This document shows, in pieces, positions 53,425-63,820 of a DNA stretch of 64,000 bases. Where the stretch lies: NCBI GenBank assembly GCA_048013815.1, contig CM106585.1, positions 15,376,001 to 15,440,000 of the forward strand. Reading direction: 5' to 3'. The DNA comes from Setoptus koraiensis (lineage: Eukaryota > Arthropoda). Positions within the stretch are counted from its first letter, which is position 1. The number at the start of each line of letters is the position of its first letter. The position numbers and the translations under genes were made by a program. Under the pieces are notes generated by a model, which was given only the letters and a program-made list of their open reading frames with translations, searched no databases and had not been told where the DNA came from.

Positions 53425-53442
53425 TTTCTCCTCCTACCGTAG
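50830..53442 (+). CDS. Myosin light chain kinase-type Ser/Thr kinase, 3' end missing
   Basis: The first 600 residues are an acidic, low-complexity region rich in Glu, Asn, Asp and Thr, with a Gln run at about 227-235. A CAMK-group catalytic domain follows: glycine loop GRGKFGTVY from 615, Lys637 in AAKF, HLDMKPEN with catalytic Asp730, Asp750 of IDFGLA, then FGTPDFAAPEVLSYD, MWSVGVICYVLLSGLSPFMG and FISRLLVKDQALRM. The HLD-KPENILCV, ARRLEPNSKL-VLFGTP and SGLSPFMGDTD-ET wording is that of MLCK and the titin/twitchin-like kinases (DAPK is less close). The true sequence stops in subdomain XI at about residue 860; the last ten residues come from the loop of the inverted repeat and are not real. 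The HPW-type end, the regulatory tail and any Ig/Fn3 modules are missing. Start context is caccATG. Confidence 0.85.
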   Translation: MSDVNGPEESLTVSIQTMESSNPISIDSNNCNTNEQTEIYLELASYSSESENNNEIRGANNEKKLTSVVEDTIEYTDTPDITSTTASADNNARSSSTIQDTVNVAEQQCKFSSVNQDYDIREEPIKGEKIINNEATSIAISTYDESNDENAGIEIEQKTESNEENIGKNNELNSSNNNSDNEAKIENMMAEKEENPLVALTELNSRMDDANEGTTTKDDSINSYREQQQQQQQQQDYITTVVIEVVQGQGDNSSATNIKTNEIIRLEKDNEQIEIEHTIETSNHPETANKCNDELDRNCFMRGQADDNEQSVDGSCGQTIFHLESKPGIKIGKEEKEKDSNITQQEQETLLALGIFARNIVECEIRKYIESIIDTIDNKSAIADLPLDETADTETYLKADKETDAKKAFEGSGETETTEIPGTTVQAITQPNDEQLAVRGEQTLGLASGHSDRVEDINLVDPGHVDEINWLDGAKQDEIEQTVSNRSSDFIEREKELKGKNDDNIGERNDNICDTNEQVETVIISSTIKEDMALNSDHAISSDTPNQQLLKSHNEATDPTKLPIAGSSDDMNLADEEFDNDVDDDEKEPLFVARQVVMKRNKDPRDEYNLKEELGRGKFGTVYKCSDNTNGTLLAAKFIHLRRREDREDVEREVDIMKSLQHKRLLQLYDAFDDGHNEMCLIMELVEGGELFERVIDDDFKLTEKMAAIFMRQICEGVRYMHEQNIVHLDMKPENILCVSKRSNRIKLIDFGLARRLEPNSKLQVLFGTPDFAAPEVLSYDSVTLATDMWSVGVICYVLLSGLSPFMGDTDLETMTNVTKAAYDFEDEAFDPISDSARDFISRLLVKDQALRMNPSSHMYTYLYSFLLLP

Positions 53443-53452
53443 TTGTTGTGAG
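53425..53452. other. Loop of the inverted repeat
   Basis: 28 nt of unique sequence between the arms, C/T-rich in its first half. The arms next to it pair as CATATCTCTACTCT (53411-53424) with 53453-53466. Confidence 0.9.
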
Positions 53453-53466
53453 AGAGTAGAGATATG

Positions 53467-56046
53467 TTACATATGTGAGCTTGGATTCATCCTAAGCGCT
53501 TGGTCTTTGACAAGTAATCTGGAAATAAAGTCCCGAGCTGAATCGGATATTGGATCGAATGCTTCGTCTTCAAAATCATAAGCCGCTTTTGTTACATTAG
53601 TCATAGTCTCTAGATCAGTATCGCCCATAAATGGCGACAAACCCGATAGTAGCACATAACAAATAACACCCACGCTCCACATGTCTGTAGCTAGTGTCAC
53701 TGAGTCATAAGATAGCACTTCCGGTGCGGCAAAATCTGGCGTTCCAAATAGAACTTGCAATTTAGAATTAGGCTCTAAACGTCTGGCTAGACCAAAATCA
53801 ATCAGCTTAATACGATTGCTTCTTTTAGATACACACAATATATTCTCTGGTTTCATATCTAGATGAACAATATTTTGCTCATGCATATATCTCACTCCTT
53901 CGCATATTTGTCTCATAAATATGGCGGCCATTTTTTCTGTCAATTTAAAATCGTCGTCTATAACGCGCTCGAATAGCTCACCGCCTTCAACCAACTCCAT
54001 TATCAGACACATCTCATTGTGCCCATCATCGAATGCATCATATAATTGTAATAGTCTCTTGTGTTGCAATGATTTCATTATGTCCACTTCTCTTTCAACA
54101 TCTTCGCGATCCTCTCTACGTCTCAAATGAATAAATTTAGCCGCTAATAGTGTACCATTTGTATTGTCCGAGCACTTGTACACAGTGCCAAATTTGCCTC
54201 GTCCAAGTTCCTCTTTTAAATTGTACTCATCTCTGGGATCTTTGTTTCTTTTCATGACAACCTGACGAGCCACAAATAGAGGCTCCTTTTCGTCGTCGTC
54301 AACATCATTATCAAACTCCTCATCAGCAAGGTTCATGTCATCGCTACTTCCGGCAATGGGCAGCTTAGTTGGGTCAGTTGCTTCATTGTGACTTTTTAAT
54401 AGCTGCTGGTTTGGGGTATCACTGCTGATCGCATGGTCACTATTGAGAGCCATGTCCTCCTTGATAGTACTACTAATTATAACTGTTTCTACTTGTTCGT
54501 TTGTATCACAAATATTATCATTTCTTTCACCAATATTATCGTCATTTTTACCTTTTAGTTCTTTTTCTCTTTCAATAAAATCACTGCTTCTGTTAGAAAC
54601 TGTTTGCTCTATTTCATCCTGTTTCGCCCCGTCCAACCAATTAATCTCGTCAACATGTCCTGGATCAACTAAGTTTATGTCCTCCACCCTATCGCTATGA
54701 CCGCTTGCTAGTCCAAGAGTTTGTTCTCCCCTGACAGCTAATTGTTCGTCGTTAGGTTGAGTGATTGCTTGGACGGTCGTCCCAGGTATTTCTGTAGTCT
54801 CTGTTTCGCCACTTCCCTCGAAAGCTTTCTTTGCGTCAGTTTCTTTATCGGCTTTTAAATATGTTTCTGTGTCGGCTGTCTCATCTAGTGGAAGATCCGC
54901 TATGGCTGATTTATTGTCAATGGTGTCGATAATTGATTCAATATACTTTCTGATTTCACATTCCACAATGTTTCGTGCAAATATTCCCAAAGCCAACAGA
55001 GTTTCTTGCTCTTGTTGCGTAATGTTGGAGTCCTTCTCCTTTTCTTCTTTTCCTATTTTTATACCCGGTTTCGACTCTAAATGAAATATCGTTTGTCCGC
55101 AACTACCATCCACAGATTGTTCATTATCGTCAGCCTGACCTCGCATAAAGCAGTTCCTGTCTAATTCATCATTACATTTGTTGGCTGTTTCTGGATGGTT
55201 GCTCGTCTCAATCGTGTGCTCAATCTCAATTTGTTCGTTGTCCTTTTCTAAACGAATTATTTCATTTGTTTTGATATTTGTTGCGCTAGAATTATCCCCT
55301 TGACCCTGAACAACTTCAATCACCACAGTTGTTATGTAGTCCTGTTGTTGTTGCTGCTGTTGTTGTTGTTCCCGATAACTGTTTATAGAGTCATCTTTTG
55401 TCGTGGTGCCTTCATTAGCATCATCCATTCTCGAGTTGAGTTCAGTCAACGCAACAAGAGGGTTTTCTTCTTTTTCTGCCATCATATTTTCGATCTTTGC
55501 CTCATTGTCACTATTATTATTACTACTATTAAGCTCATTATTCTTGCCTATATTCTCTTCATTGCTTTCAGTCTTTTGTTCTATCTCTATGCCTGCATTC
55601 TCATCATTACTTTCATCGTATGTGCTAATTGCTATTGATGTTGCCTCATTATTTATAATTTTTTCGCCCTTAATGGGCTCCTCTCTTATGTCATAATCTT
55701 GATTTACTGACGAAAATTTACACTGTTGCTCTGCTACATTAACAGTATCTTGTATCGTTGAAGATGATCTCGCGTTATTGTCAGCGCTAGCAGTGGTGCT
55801 AGTGATATCAGGAGTATCAGTATATTCTATTGTGTCTTCAACAACAGAGGTCAACTTTTTTTCGTTGTTTGCCCCTCTTATCTCGTTGTTATTCTCGGAT
55901 TCGCTTGAATAGCTTGCAAGTTCTAGGTATATCTCGGTCTGTTCATTCGTGTTACAATTGTTTGAATCAATTGAGATTGGATTCGAAGATTCCATTGTTT
56001 GTATGGACACAGTTAGACTTTCTTCAGGACCATTAACATCCGACAT
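53467..56046 (-). CDS. Mirror copy of the MLCK-type kinase (truncated)
   Basis: 859 codons, identical in protein sequence to the plus-strand kinase from the start codon to MNPSSHM. There is no stop of its own before the loop; reading runs from the loop edge. Because both copies break at the same codon at the palindrome centre, neither is an independent complete gene. If the palindrome is an artefact this entry is not a gene. Confidence 0.5.
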   Translation of the reverse strand: MSDVNGPEESLTVSIQTMESSNPISIDSNNCNTNEQTEIYLELASYSSESENNNEIRGANNEKKLTSVVEDTIEYTDTPDITSTTASADNNARSSSTIQDTVNVAEQQCKFSSVNQDYDIREEPIKGEKIINNEATSIAISTYDESNDENAGIEIEQKTESNEENIGKNNELNSSNNNSDNEAKIENMMAEKEENPLVALTELNSRMDDANEGTTTKDDSINSYREQQQQQQQQQDYITTVVIEVVQGQGDNSSATNIKTNEIIRLEKDNEQIEIEHTIETSNHPETANKCNDELDRNCFMRGQADDNEQSVDGSCGQTIFHLESKPGIKIGKEEKEKDSNITQQEQETLLALGIFARNIVECEIRKYIESIIDTIDNKSAIADLPLDETADTETYLKADKETDAKKAFEGSGETETTEIPGTTVQAITQPNDEQLAVRGEQTLGLASGHSDRVEDINLVDPGHVDEINWLDGAKQDEIEQTVSNRSSDFIEREKELKGKNDDNIGERNDNICDTNEQVETVIISSTIKEDMALNSDHAISSDTPNQQLLKSHNEATDPTKLPIAGSSDDMNLADEEFDNDVDDDEKEPLFVARQVVMKRNKDPRDEYNLKEELGRGKFGTVYKCSDNTNGTLLAAKFIHLRRREDREDVEREVDIMKSLQHKRLLQLYDAFDDGHNEMCLIMELVEGGELFERVIDDDFKLTEKMAAIFMRQICEGVRYMHEQNIVHLDMKPENILCVSKRSNRIKLIDFGLARRLEPNSKLQVLFGTPDFAAPEVLSYDSVTLATDMWSVGVICYVLLSGLSPFMGDTDLETMTNVTKAAYDFEDEAFDPISDSARDFISRLLVKDQALRMNPSSHM

Positions 56047-58558
56047 GGTGACAATTATTCTGTTTTTTGTTTGTTTAATGTCTAATCTAAAACTTTATGT
56101 ACCATCTGCTCAAACTAATATTCTCCAGAACTAAAATTGTTTACTCTAATCATATAACTATTTACTCAGCAATTAGAATAGCATTATTTATTCGCGATGG
56201 ATTCGTTACGTTGGACTCAAACTACTGCTATTCTTCTTTTTCTATATGTCTCCATCATCATCTTCTTTTTTCGGACTTCCAACTGTTGAATGTCTGAATG
56301 TAATAAGATTTTACTAAGTTTGGATCATCTTCGTCGCAATGAAACAGTATCAGTTGTAAGTTCGGTCCAATAATATTCAATTCAAATGAGATATTGTTTT
56401 CTGGTGTGTTCACTCTCCTTTGATATCTTTTATGTCTTTTGTATCATACCTAGGTAAAAAGAGGAAGAAGTTATAGTCGATTGTTTGCTGACACACTTTC
56501 AGGGGCACAAGTTGATGAATTAGTTGTTTTCAACTGACTAAATCTAACTATTTATTCGCGGACTTTTTGTTTCTGCCTATTGTTGTTGCATTTATCTACG
56601 CTTGTTTATTTGTTGTTGTTGTTGTTGCTGTTTTACTACTTGATAATGTTGCTACTCTCTGCAGTATTTGCGCCCCTATGCCACTCGTACTGAGTCGCTA
56701 CTAATTAACTCACAGAGGAGCTATGCTCATGATTCAAAATCGAATGCAAACTTGCAAATTGTATCTTCGCTATTCGCAAACAATGTCCAAAATTACCCAG
56801 ATCACGATGGAAGTTCTACTTGTGAGACAACAAATTGAAATGAAATGAAAACAAACAACCGACCGTCTGAACCATCGATAAACAGCGGATCCGATGCTTC
56901 TTGTGTATAGAAAACAATAATTATTATACTTATGCATGTATAGTGTGTGTATCTCACATCAAGGGTAATATGTACATATGTATAGATGATGAACTATATA
57001 ACGAAGCAATTTTACTAGATGCAGACAGCCAGTCTTAATAGAGTTTCGGCTTACCTTGACTGTTCTGTCCCCCTTCACTATCTTTAATCTAGGCTCGTAT
57101 TATTATTATTATTACTATTTGTGATACAGCTCCAGTGAGACACACGACGACGTTCGAGCGCAAACACACATTCAAACATGGATATATATTTCTCATGATA
57201 AATGCTCTTTATATATTATTATGAGATATTTCAGCTTGCTTGGCAGCTCATCTCTGTCAAATAATTAGTGATATATGAGGGGACGCATAAAAATAAGCGC
57301 AGCTCACATATAAAGAGCGAGTTCGTGTGAAAAGTGTATCAACTGTTAGTTAGTTAACCACCGTTCTTTATAATTATTATCAATTTTGTTAGTTTCTTAG
57401 ATCACTAGTTGAAATTCTTCGTCATCACGGCGTGAAACACAACGTTAATGCACATAACAACAATTATTTTATAACAATCATGAACTGAGATGATTGTGAA
57501 CATTTGAAACCAATCCAACTACTAAGCTAGTTGAGCTTAGACAACAATTGACATATAAACGCAATAGTTTTTGAAAAAACGCTTGATCTTGAATTTTAAC
57601 TCAACTCTTCTTCTTTGCTACTTTAGTCGCCCTTTTGCTCCGCATGCCGTTATGCCCGTCACCTAGTTTAACTATCTATCGTATATGTGCGGCTTGAATT
57701 CTCGAGCATGGGTATTAACTTTACGTCATCGCATTCATTTATTGCATTTAGTCGCATCGAAAATAAGCGAAGATAATCTCAACATATTCTGTAAATTGAG
57801 TGATAATTATCAAGTGATGGCGCTGTCTTCACAGTTTACTCTACCGTCAACTATACAGTTATAATCCATCTTTAATCTAGCCCATTAGTGTTGTTGTTTA
57901 TCTGGTTAACCAGCCATGCTTTGTTGCCATTAATTATCATAGATCGCGTTCAGTTAGATATAAACTTGTAGTTTGCATGAATGAGTCGAAATCTGCATGC
58001 TAGCGATGATGACTTCTTCACTTGTTTGTTGCTGCTAAAACCTTATTAGTCTAGCATTAGTCTAGTAGTAGTCTAATAGTGTTAGAATATCTATGAGATA
58101 ACTGCGAGAGACAACAAATCATAGTTACACCCTGTCAATTATACCTTTGTAATGCTGCCAATTCCAACTCGATCGAATGAGCCCACCTAAACGATGATAA
58201 GATAAGGACGATTGCTTGCGTCAGTAATTCAATACAAAGAACTTGGCATTATTGATTCTAACAATCATAAGTTTATTATCGTCGAGATGAATTTTAGGTT
58301 GTCTATCCCATGTTGGAACGGAGGAGTGGCGATCCGTCTGATTTGTTTTGTTTTTCCTCTTGGATATCTGAAAAAGAAGTCACTATAGAGTTCTAAAAAA
58401 ATATTCTAACAATCGCTAAGAAACGATTTGTATAACAATGTAAAATGTATACATAATGTAGATGTTATGCGATATGTCTATTCAATCAGCATATATAGTC
58501 TTTCAAAATGGCAACAACAAAAACTGACTGAAATGATAAAAAAAATCCATTTATTTTC
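56047..58558. other. Mirror copy of the GTPBP1-kinase intergenic region
   Basis: Reverse complement of 48317-50829 with a few single-base differences, for example near 57946 and 57970. No separate feature. Confidence 0.7.
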
Positions 58559-59316
58559 TCAGGGATTTCTCCGGCTTCTAACCTTCCTGTTGGCGTCCTC
58601 TCTGAGAGCCTTCTCACGCGGTTTAGGCGGAGAACAACCAACTTCGATAGAGGCTATTGTTCCTATTGCTTTGGTTCTACCCTCGCGAAAGATCATCTTT
58701 TGGCCGAGTCTTAAATATTCAGGATTCTTGATAAATCTGAAATGCACTGAAGCTTTGTCTCCAGTCCTGAGGCATTCAGCGTCCATATTTAATATTTGTG
58801 CCGTTTGTCTAATGCTACCGCAATGAATAACCGCTTGATATCTGACACTTATGGTAGTGGCATGATGTAGAATTAGTATTTCAGCAGTGAATTCCCAATA
58901 AGCCAAAGGTGGAGTTGGCGAGGCCATCATCACCATTCCCTTTCGCACCTCCGATCTTTTGATTTTTTTCAAACCAAATGAGGCAGTCTGTCCACTGTGA
59001 ACCTCGGCAACAGGCATTCGCTTCCTATGAATAGATCTTATTGAGACGTGTTGGTATTCTCCGACGGAATCAGGGCCTAAATAAAGGACGTCGTTCACTC
59101 TGATGACTCCTTTAGAGATAAGACCAGATACGACAGTGCCCACTCCTGGCACCTGGTGTATATCGTCGATCACATAACAGGCGGTGTCATTGTCCGATTT
59201 AGGTGTTCTAGTCATCAACAAATTGAGGAACATCTTCAATAAGTTCAAATTTGTACCAGCTACAGTTGATATTTGAAATATTGGACACAACCTTTCGGTG
59301 GCGAAGTTAGTGGCTC
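58559..59316 (-). pseudogene. Partial mirror copy of GTPBP1 (3' part only)
   Basis: Encodes the C-terminal 252 residues of GTPBP1, from [13 protein letters not shown] to the RSRRNP end, identical to 47560-48316. The 5' part would lie in the N gap or beyond it. The long frame running through the Ns into the G-rich block is meaningless. Confidence 0.7.
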
Positions 59317-59816
59317 NNNNNNNNNNNNNNNNNNNNNNNNNNNNNNNNNNNNNNNNNNNNNNNNNNNNNNNNNNNNNNNNNNNNNNNNNNNNNNNNNNNN
59401 NNNNNNNNNNNNNNNNNNNNNNNNNNNNNNNNNNNNNNNNNNNNNNNNNNNNNNNNNNNNNNNNNNNNNNNNNNNNNNNNNNNNNNNNNNNNNNNNNNNN
59501 NNNNNNNNNNNNNNNNNNNNNNNNNNNNNNNNNNNNNNNNNNNNNNNNNNNNNNNNNNNNNNNNNNNNNNNNNNNNNNNNNNNNNNNNNNNNNNNNNNNN
59601 NNNNNNNNNNNNNNNNNNNNNNNNNNNNNNNNNNNNNNNNNNNNNNNNNNNNNNNNNNNNNNNNNNNNNNNNNNNNNNNNNNNNNNNNNNNNNNNNNNNN
59701 NNNNNNNNNNNNNNNNNNNNNNNNNNNNNNNNNNNNNNNNNNNNNNNNNNNNNNNNNNNNNNNNNNNNNNNNNNNNNNNNNNNNNNNNNNNNNNNNNNNN
59801 NNNNNNNNNNNNNNNN
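59317..59816. other. Assembly gap (500 N)
   Basis: Exactly 500 Ns, the size of a placeholder gap; true distance and even adjacency are unknown. Confidence 0.98.
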
Positions 59817-62800
59817 AGTTTGAATCCGTCCCCCGGTTGGTCTCGATTGGGGGGCGGCCTGGGTTTGTCGATGGAGCAGTTGGAAGGGGGTGAGGAGAAG
59901 CGGCTAAGGGGAGAATATGTTTTGTTGGTGGGGTGTAGCTCGTACGGCGATGAAAGGATTGGTTGTTGTTCGGGTGTGATGTGAAGGCGGTGAGGTTTGA
60001 GTCCGGACACCGCTTCGGGCGTAGGGTGGGAGTGAGCTCAGTGAGCGCGATAGGGGTGTGATTGAGGAGGGGGTTACAAGCCACGTGGGGGTCCGCACGT
60101 CTTGGCACGGGACATGGTGGGGTTGGTTGATTGGTGCAATGCGGGTGTGGGTTTGTTGGGTACGGGCGAGTACTAGTGGTTACACGCCGTCTCAAGGGCC
60201 GGGTTTGGGGTGGGTTGCGGTATGGGGAGCGGGGGTGTGATGGTATTGGAGGGGTGACAGAGATGGGGCGTCGGCGGTTGCGGTGGGTCACGGGGTTTGG
60301 GGCGATACGTCGTCTGCGATGTGCGCGGGCGGGGGGGTGGGTATTGACGCCGGTGGAAGGGTGTGGGGAGTGACTACTTCCGGTCGGGGTCACGTCCGGG
60401 GTGCAGGGGGAGGATGCGTGCTGAGTCGCGGGGTGGTCCGTGGTTTGGGGTGTAAGCGACGGGGGTGTGTGCGGGGGGGTGGCAGGGGGTCCAAGTCGGG
60501 GGGTTAGGCCCGGGTCACACCCGGGGGGATAGGGTCTACTTCGTCGTTGGGGCGTTGCAATTTGAGTTACGGACGCGAACTTTTGTGGAACGATTGGTCA
60601 CGAGGGGCGTCCTGGACCCCCACGGGCCTCGAGGGGTGGTGTTGTGAGTGGGGGGAGTTGTCGGGATCGATGCCGTCGGGTGCGGAGCCCCCGGGGGTAT
60701 GGGGTGGGGGTTAGTAACGGGTAGTAAATTACGGGGGTTGGGGTGGTGGAAGTGGAGATTCTGCACTGACAGCCAGTCCCAAGCACATACTCCGAGGAGT
60801 GAGTGGTTGACTATGCGATCATTGGGTAAATGGCTTTCGGGGACTGGTATAGGCAGACTGTGGATGGTGGAAGATGCGCAGGCTTAAGGATGGATGTTGT
60901 GGAGTTGCGTCGGTCGTTGGCGAGGGCGCGTGGGCGATTGGTGGGTTACGGGTTGGGGGGGGTGGGGACGGGCGCAGGCGCCAGGGTACATTCCGAAGTG
61001 TGAGACTTGGTGGTGGTCCCTATTCAGGGTGGGGAAGCTGCCGGGCGTGGCTCGTCCCGCTGGGTGGCAGGTGGGCGGGGGTAAGGGTTCGGAGATGATG
61101 GGGAGGGTGGGCCACTGACGTGGGGTGGGCACTGGTGGACGTTTTATGTCTTGCTGTGCGGCTGACAGCCAACGGAGTTGGTCCGGTGCCGCGAGGGTGT
61201 GATAGCGGCGCAAGGGGCGGGGCAAGGTGCTTCGGTCATGGATGGGTGGGGTGTGAGGCCCGGGTAGACGGTGTTGAGGGCGGGGTATTGAGGTGCTCAT
61301 GCCTGACGCGGTCTGGTCCGCGCGGAGAACGCGGCCGTGAAGCGAGGGGTGAGTTATGAACTCCTGGTAAAACCATGACAGCCTCGGGAGTATGTCGGGT
61401 GGGGCGTGTTGCGAAGTCGGGATCTCGGAGGGTCAGGGGAGGGGTTGTAGGGGACCTAGGTGGGATCCGGGTTCGGGTTGGAATGTAGTGTCTCTAGCGG
61501 GGGTTTGGCTGGGGTGTAGATGGGGGGTTCAGCGCTACATGTGCCGTGGGTGGCAGGGGGGGCCCCGCCTCTGCTTGCGCAGCGACCACACCCGGCCACG
61601 CGGCGGGGGACCGGAATGAGGTGGGGGAACGTGGTACTGGGGCGTGCTACAGAAAATCTCTATCGGGGGAGAGTGCGCAAGTGGGGGGTGGTCTAGTGGT
61701 TGATGCGAGTCCAATGTGTGACCATCGGGGCTGGTGGTGTTGAACTGATGAGTGTTGTGCGGAGGGAGTGAGCCCGAGGCCCGGGTCGCAGGGGGCCGGA
61801 GGGGGTTTAGGCCGTGGGCGTGGCAGTCGCGCGGGGGGGCTTGGTAAGGAGATGGTGGCGTGTGTCATCGGTGCGGTGCGTGGGGGGATGTGTGTCTGTC
61901 TTGGGTGGGATGGGGGAACGCGTGGGGGGGGGGCGGGGTTGGCGGGGGCCTGATTGGGTATGGTCGGGCGGGGGGTTGCACGGTTAGGCGGTCGGGCGGG
62001 GGGGGCAAGGTGTCTAGGGTGTTGAGTGTGGGACCACGGGGGAAGGTGGGCGGTGTGTCGGCCACGCGAACTGGTGCTCGAGTGGGGTCGTAAGGGGTAT
62101 CGGTGAGACCGGTGCCGGGACGGCGTTGTGGCCGGGCGGTTTTGGGGTGACGGAGGCCCCGTCGGTGGTAATGATGTCTAGGGGGGGGCGGCGAGGTAAT
62201 AGTCTGGGTGGGATCTGACAGGGTTGGGTTGTGCTCGGGCAGTCATGCTTGGACTTGGTTTCGACCTCGATGTGGCGGAGGCGCTCTGGGGGGGAGGGCG
62301 TTGGGGGTGGTAGCAGAGAGGGGCGGGGCCGTCTCGAGGGGAAGGCCGGGGAGTGGGTGGGAGGGAGGGGTGCCGGTTGGTGTTTGTGAGAGGTCTTTGT
62401 TGAAGTTGGGGGAGGTGGTGGGTAGATTTCCCCCGGGGCGGTCGCTGTGCTGGGTTATTGGTGCGGTTGTTGGTTAAGCCACCGGGGACAGGGAGTGCTG
62501 GGAGAATGAACAGGATGGAGCTCTGGAAACTGGAGTGGGAGTGGGTTCCGTGGGCTCGTGGTGGAGTGGGGGGGGGTCCGTGCGGTAGGGGGGCGTAGGT
62601 TGTGGGGTGGTAGACCTAGGTGTGGTGTCAAGCCTGGGATTAGTGTGACTGTAGAGCGGAGTTTTGGCTCGGTTGCCTCCTCCGTCCAGTAAGACGGGAG
62701 CGGACCGGTAAGCTGCAGTGGGGATATCAGGCGGCAGGGTCGTCCGTGTGGGGCACAGAATGCGACACCGTGTGTGCGGGTAGGGATGGACCCTGGCACT

Positions 62801-63820
62801 TGAGGTTGGCGTACCCACCGTTCGTAATTTAGAGAGTAGCCGTAGTGTGTGGAGTTGGTCGGGCAGGCGATGTCTGTCTTGCCGGGGGTGGGGGGTCGGT
62901 GCGTAGGCAGGTGTGGGGGCTCCTCATGGGGGGGGGTGGCGGCCGGTGGTTCGGGCCCGCGGCGGGGGGGGTGACGTGAGAGCCGGGGGGGGGTAGGAGT
63001 CGGGGAGGGTACGAGTTAGGTTGGTGGTCTCAGTCGTGCGGGGTGCGGTGGGTGATTGGAGCTTTGCGCGTTGGGCTTCGGTTGTGTGGGGGGTGGGGGG
63101 GAGGCAGGGGTGAAAAGGGGAGGGGTATGTAGGGGGATAGGGGGTGGAGACGAGCCGGGGTTGGTATCGTTGGGCGTGGGGGAAAGGGTAGGTGAGTCCC
63201 CCCACCCCCCCCCAGGGGGCAGGTGGTGGCCGGCGGGAGGAGCCGGGGGTCAGGTGTGGGAGACACCGAGAGTGAGGGGGGGGGTCTTCAACCCAGTTGG
63301 GGTGTGGGGGGCTCGGGTCCGGGAGTTAGGTAGGGTGCTATGGCTGCCCAAGGCGTGGGTTGTGCAGGGCGCTCAAGGGCGATGGGTGTTTGTCGGGGAG
63401 GGTGGGGTGCTAATTGAGGGTTCGGACTGGGGTGTGGCGCAGGGGTGTTGGGAGGGCTGGGCAGGGGTGCTGGAGACGGGCGTGTTGTGTGGCCCCCCTA
63501 GTGGACACTGCCTGGGTGCGGTGTGGGGTGCCGGGGGGGGGTGTGTGAAGTAAGTTTTTAATCGAGGCGGTTTGAGTCAGGTACCGGTCCGTATGGGGTG
63601 GTGGGCTGGCGGCTGAGCGAGGGTTGTTGGGCGGTGGTGGTAGGGGGATGAGCTCCGGGCGGGTGGGGCGGGGGGGTGTGGTGCCACAGATTTGGCGTTC
63701 GGAGCCCGACCCTTGGTTAGATGGGGAGCGGTGTACGGGGTCGGTGTCTAGTTTCGGGGGCTTCTGTAGGGCCGGTTGGTGAGGATACCACTTCGGGACT
63801 GGCTGTTGGGGTTGTTGTAG
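59817..63820. other. 4-kb extremely G-rich, strand-skewed block
   Basis: Plus strand is dominated by G with T second and little A or C, full of ggggg runs, without any clear repeat unit, domain or splice pattern. Open frames arise only because stop codons are rare in such sequence. It is unlike every other part of the window and lies between a placeholder gap and normal AT-rich DNA, so low-quality or chimeric sequence is the best explanation. It is not an obvious TTAGG-type telomere. Confidence 0.7.

Larger units (their letters stand above)
53453..59316 (-). repeat. Right arm of the large inverted repeat
   Basis: Mirror copy of 47560-53424. It starts immediately after the 28-nt loop and stops exactly at the assembly gap. 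Probably a fold-back or chimeric-join artefact; a real palindrome is possible but would be unusually young. Confidence 0.93.

Noticed and set aside
59260-60393. Long minus-strand frames crossing the N gap that appear to extend GTPBP1
   Set aside because: They are translated through 500 placeholder Ns into the G-rich block; the N-terminal parts are meaningless.
60058-63553. Many open frames in the G-rich block
   Set aside because: Stops are rare at this composition; the translations are Gly/Trp/Arg/Val-rich on plus and Pro/Thr/His-rich on minus, without domains.
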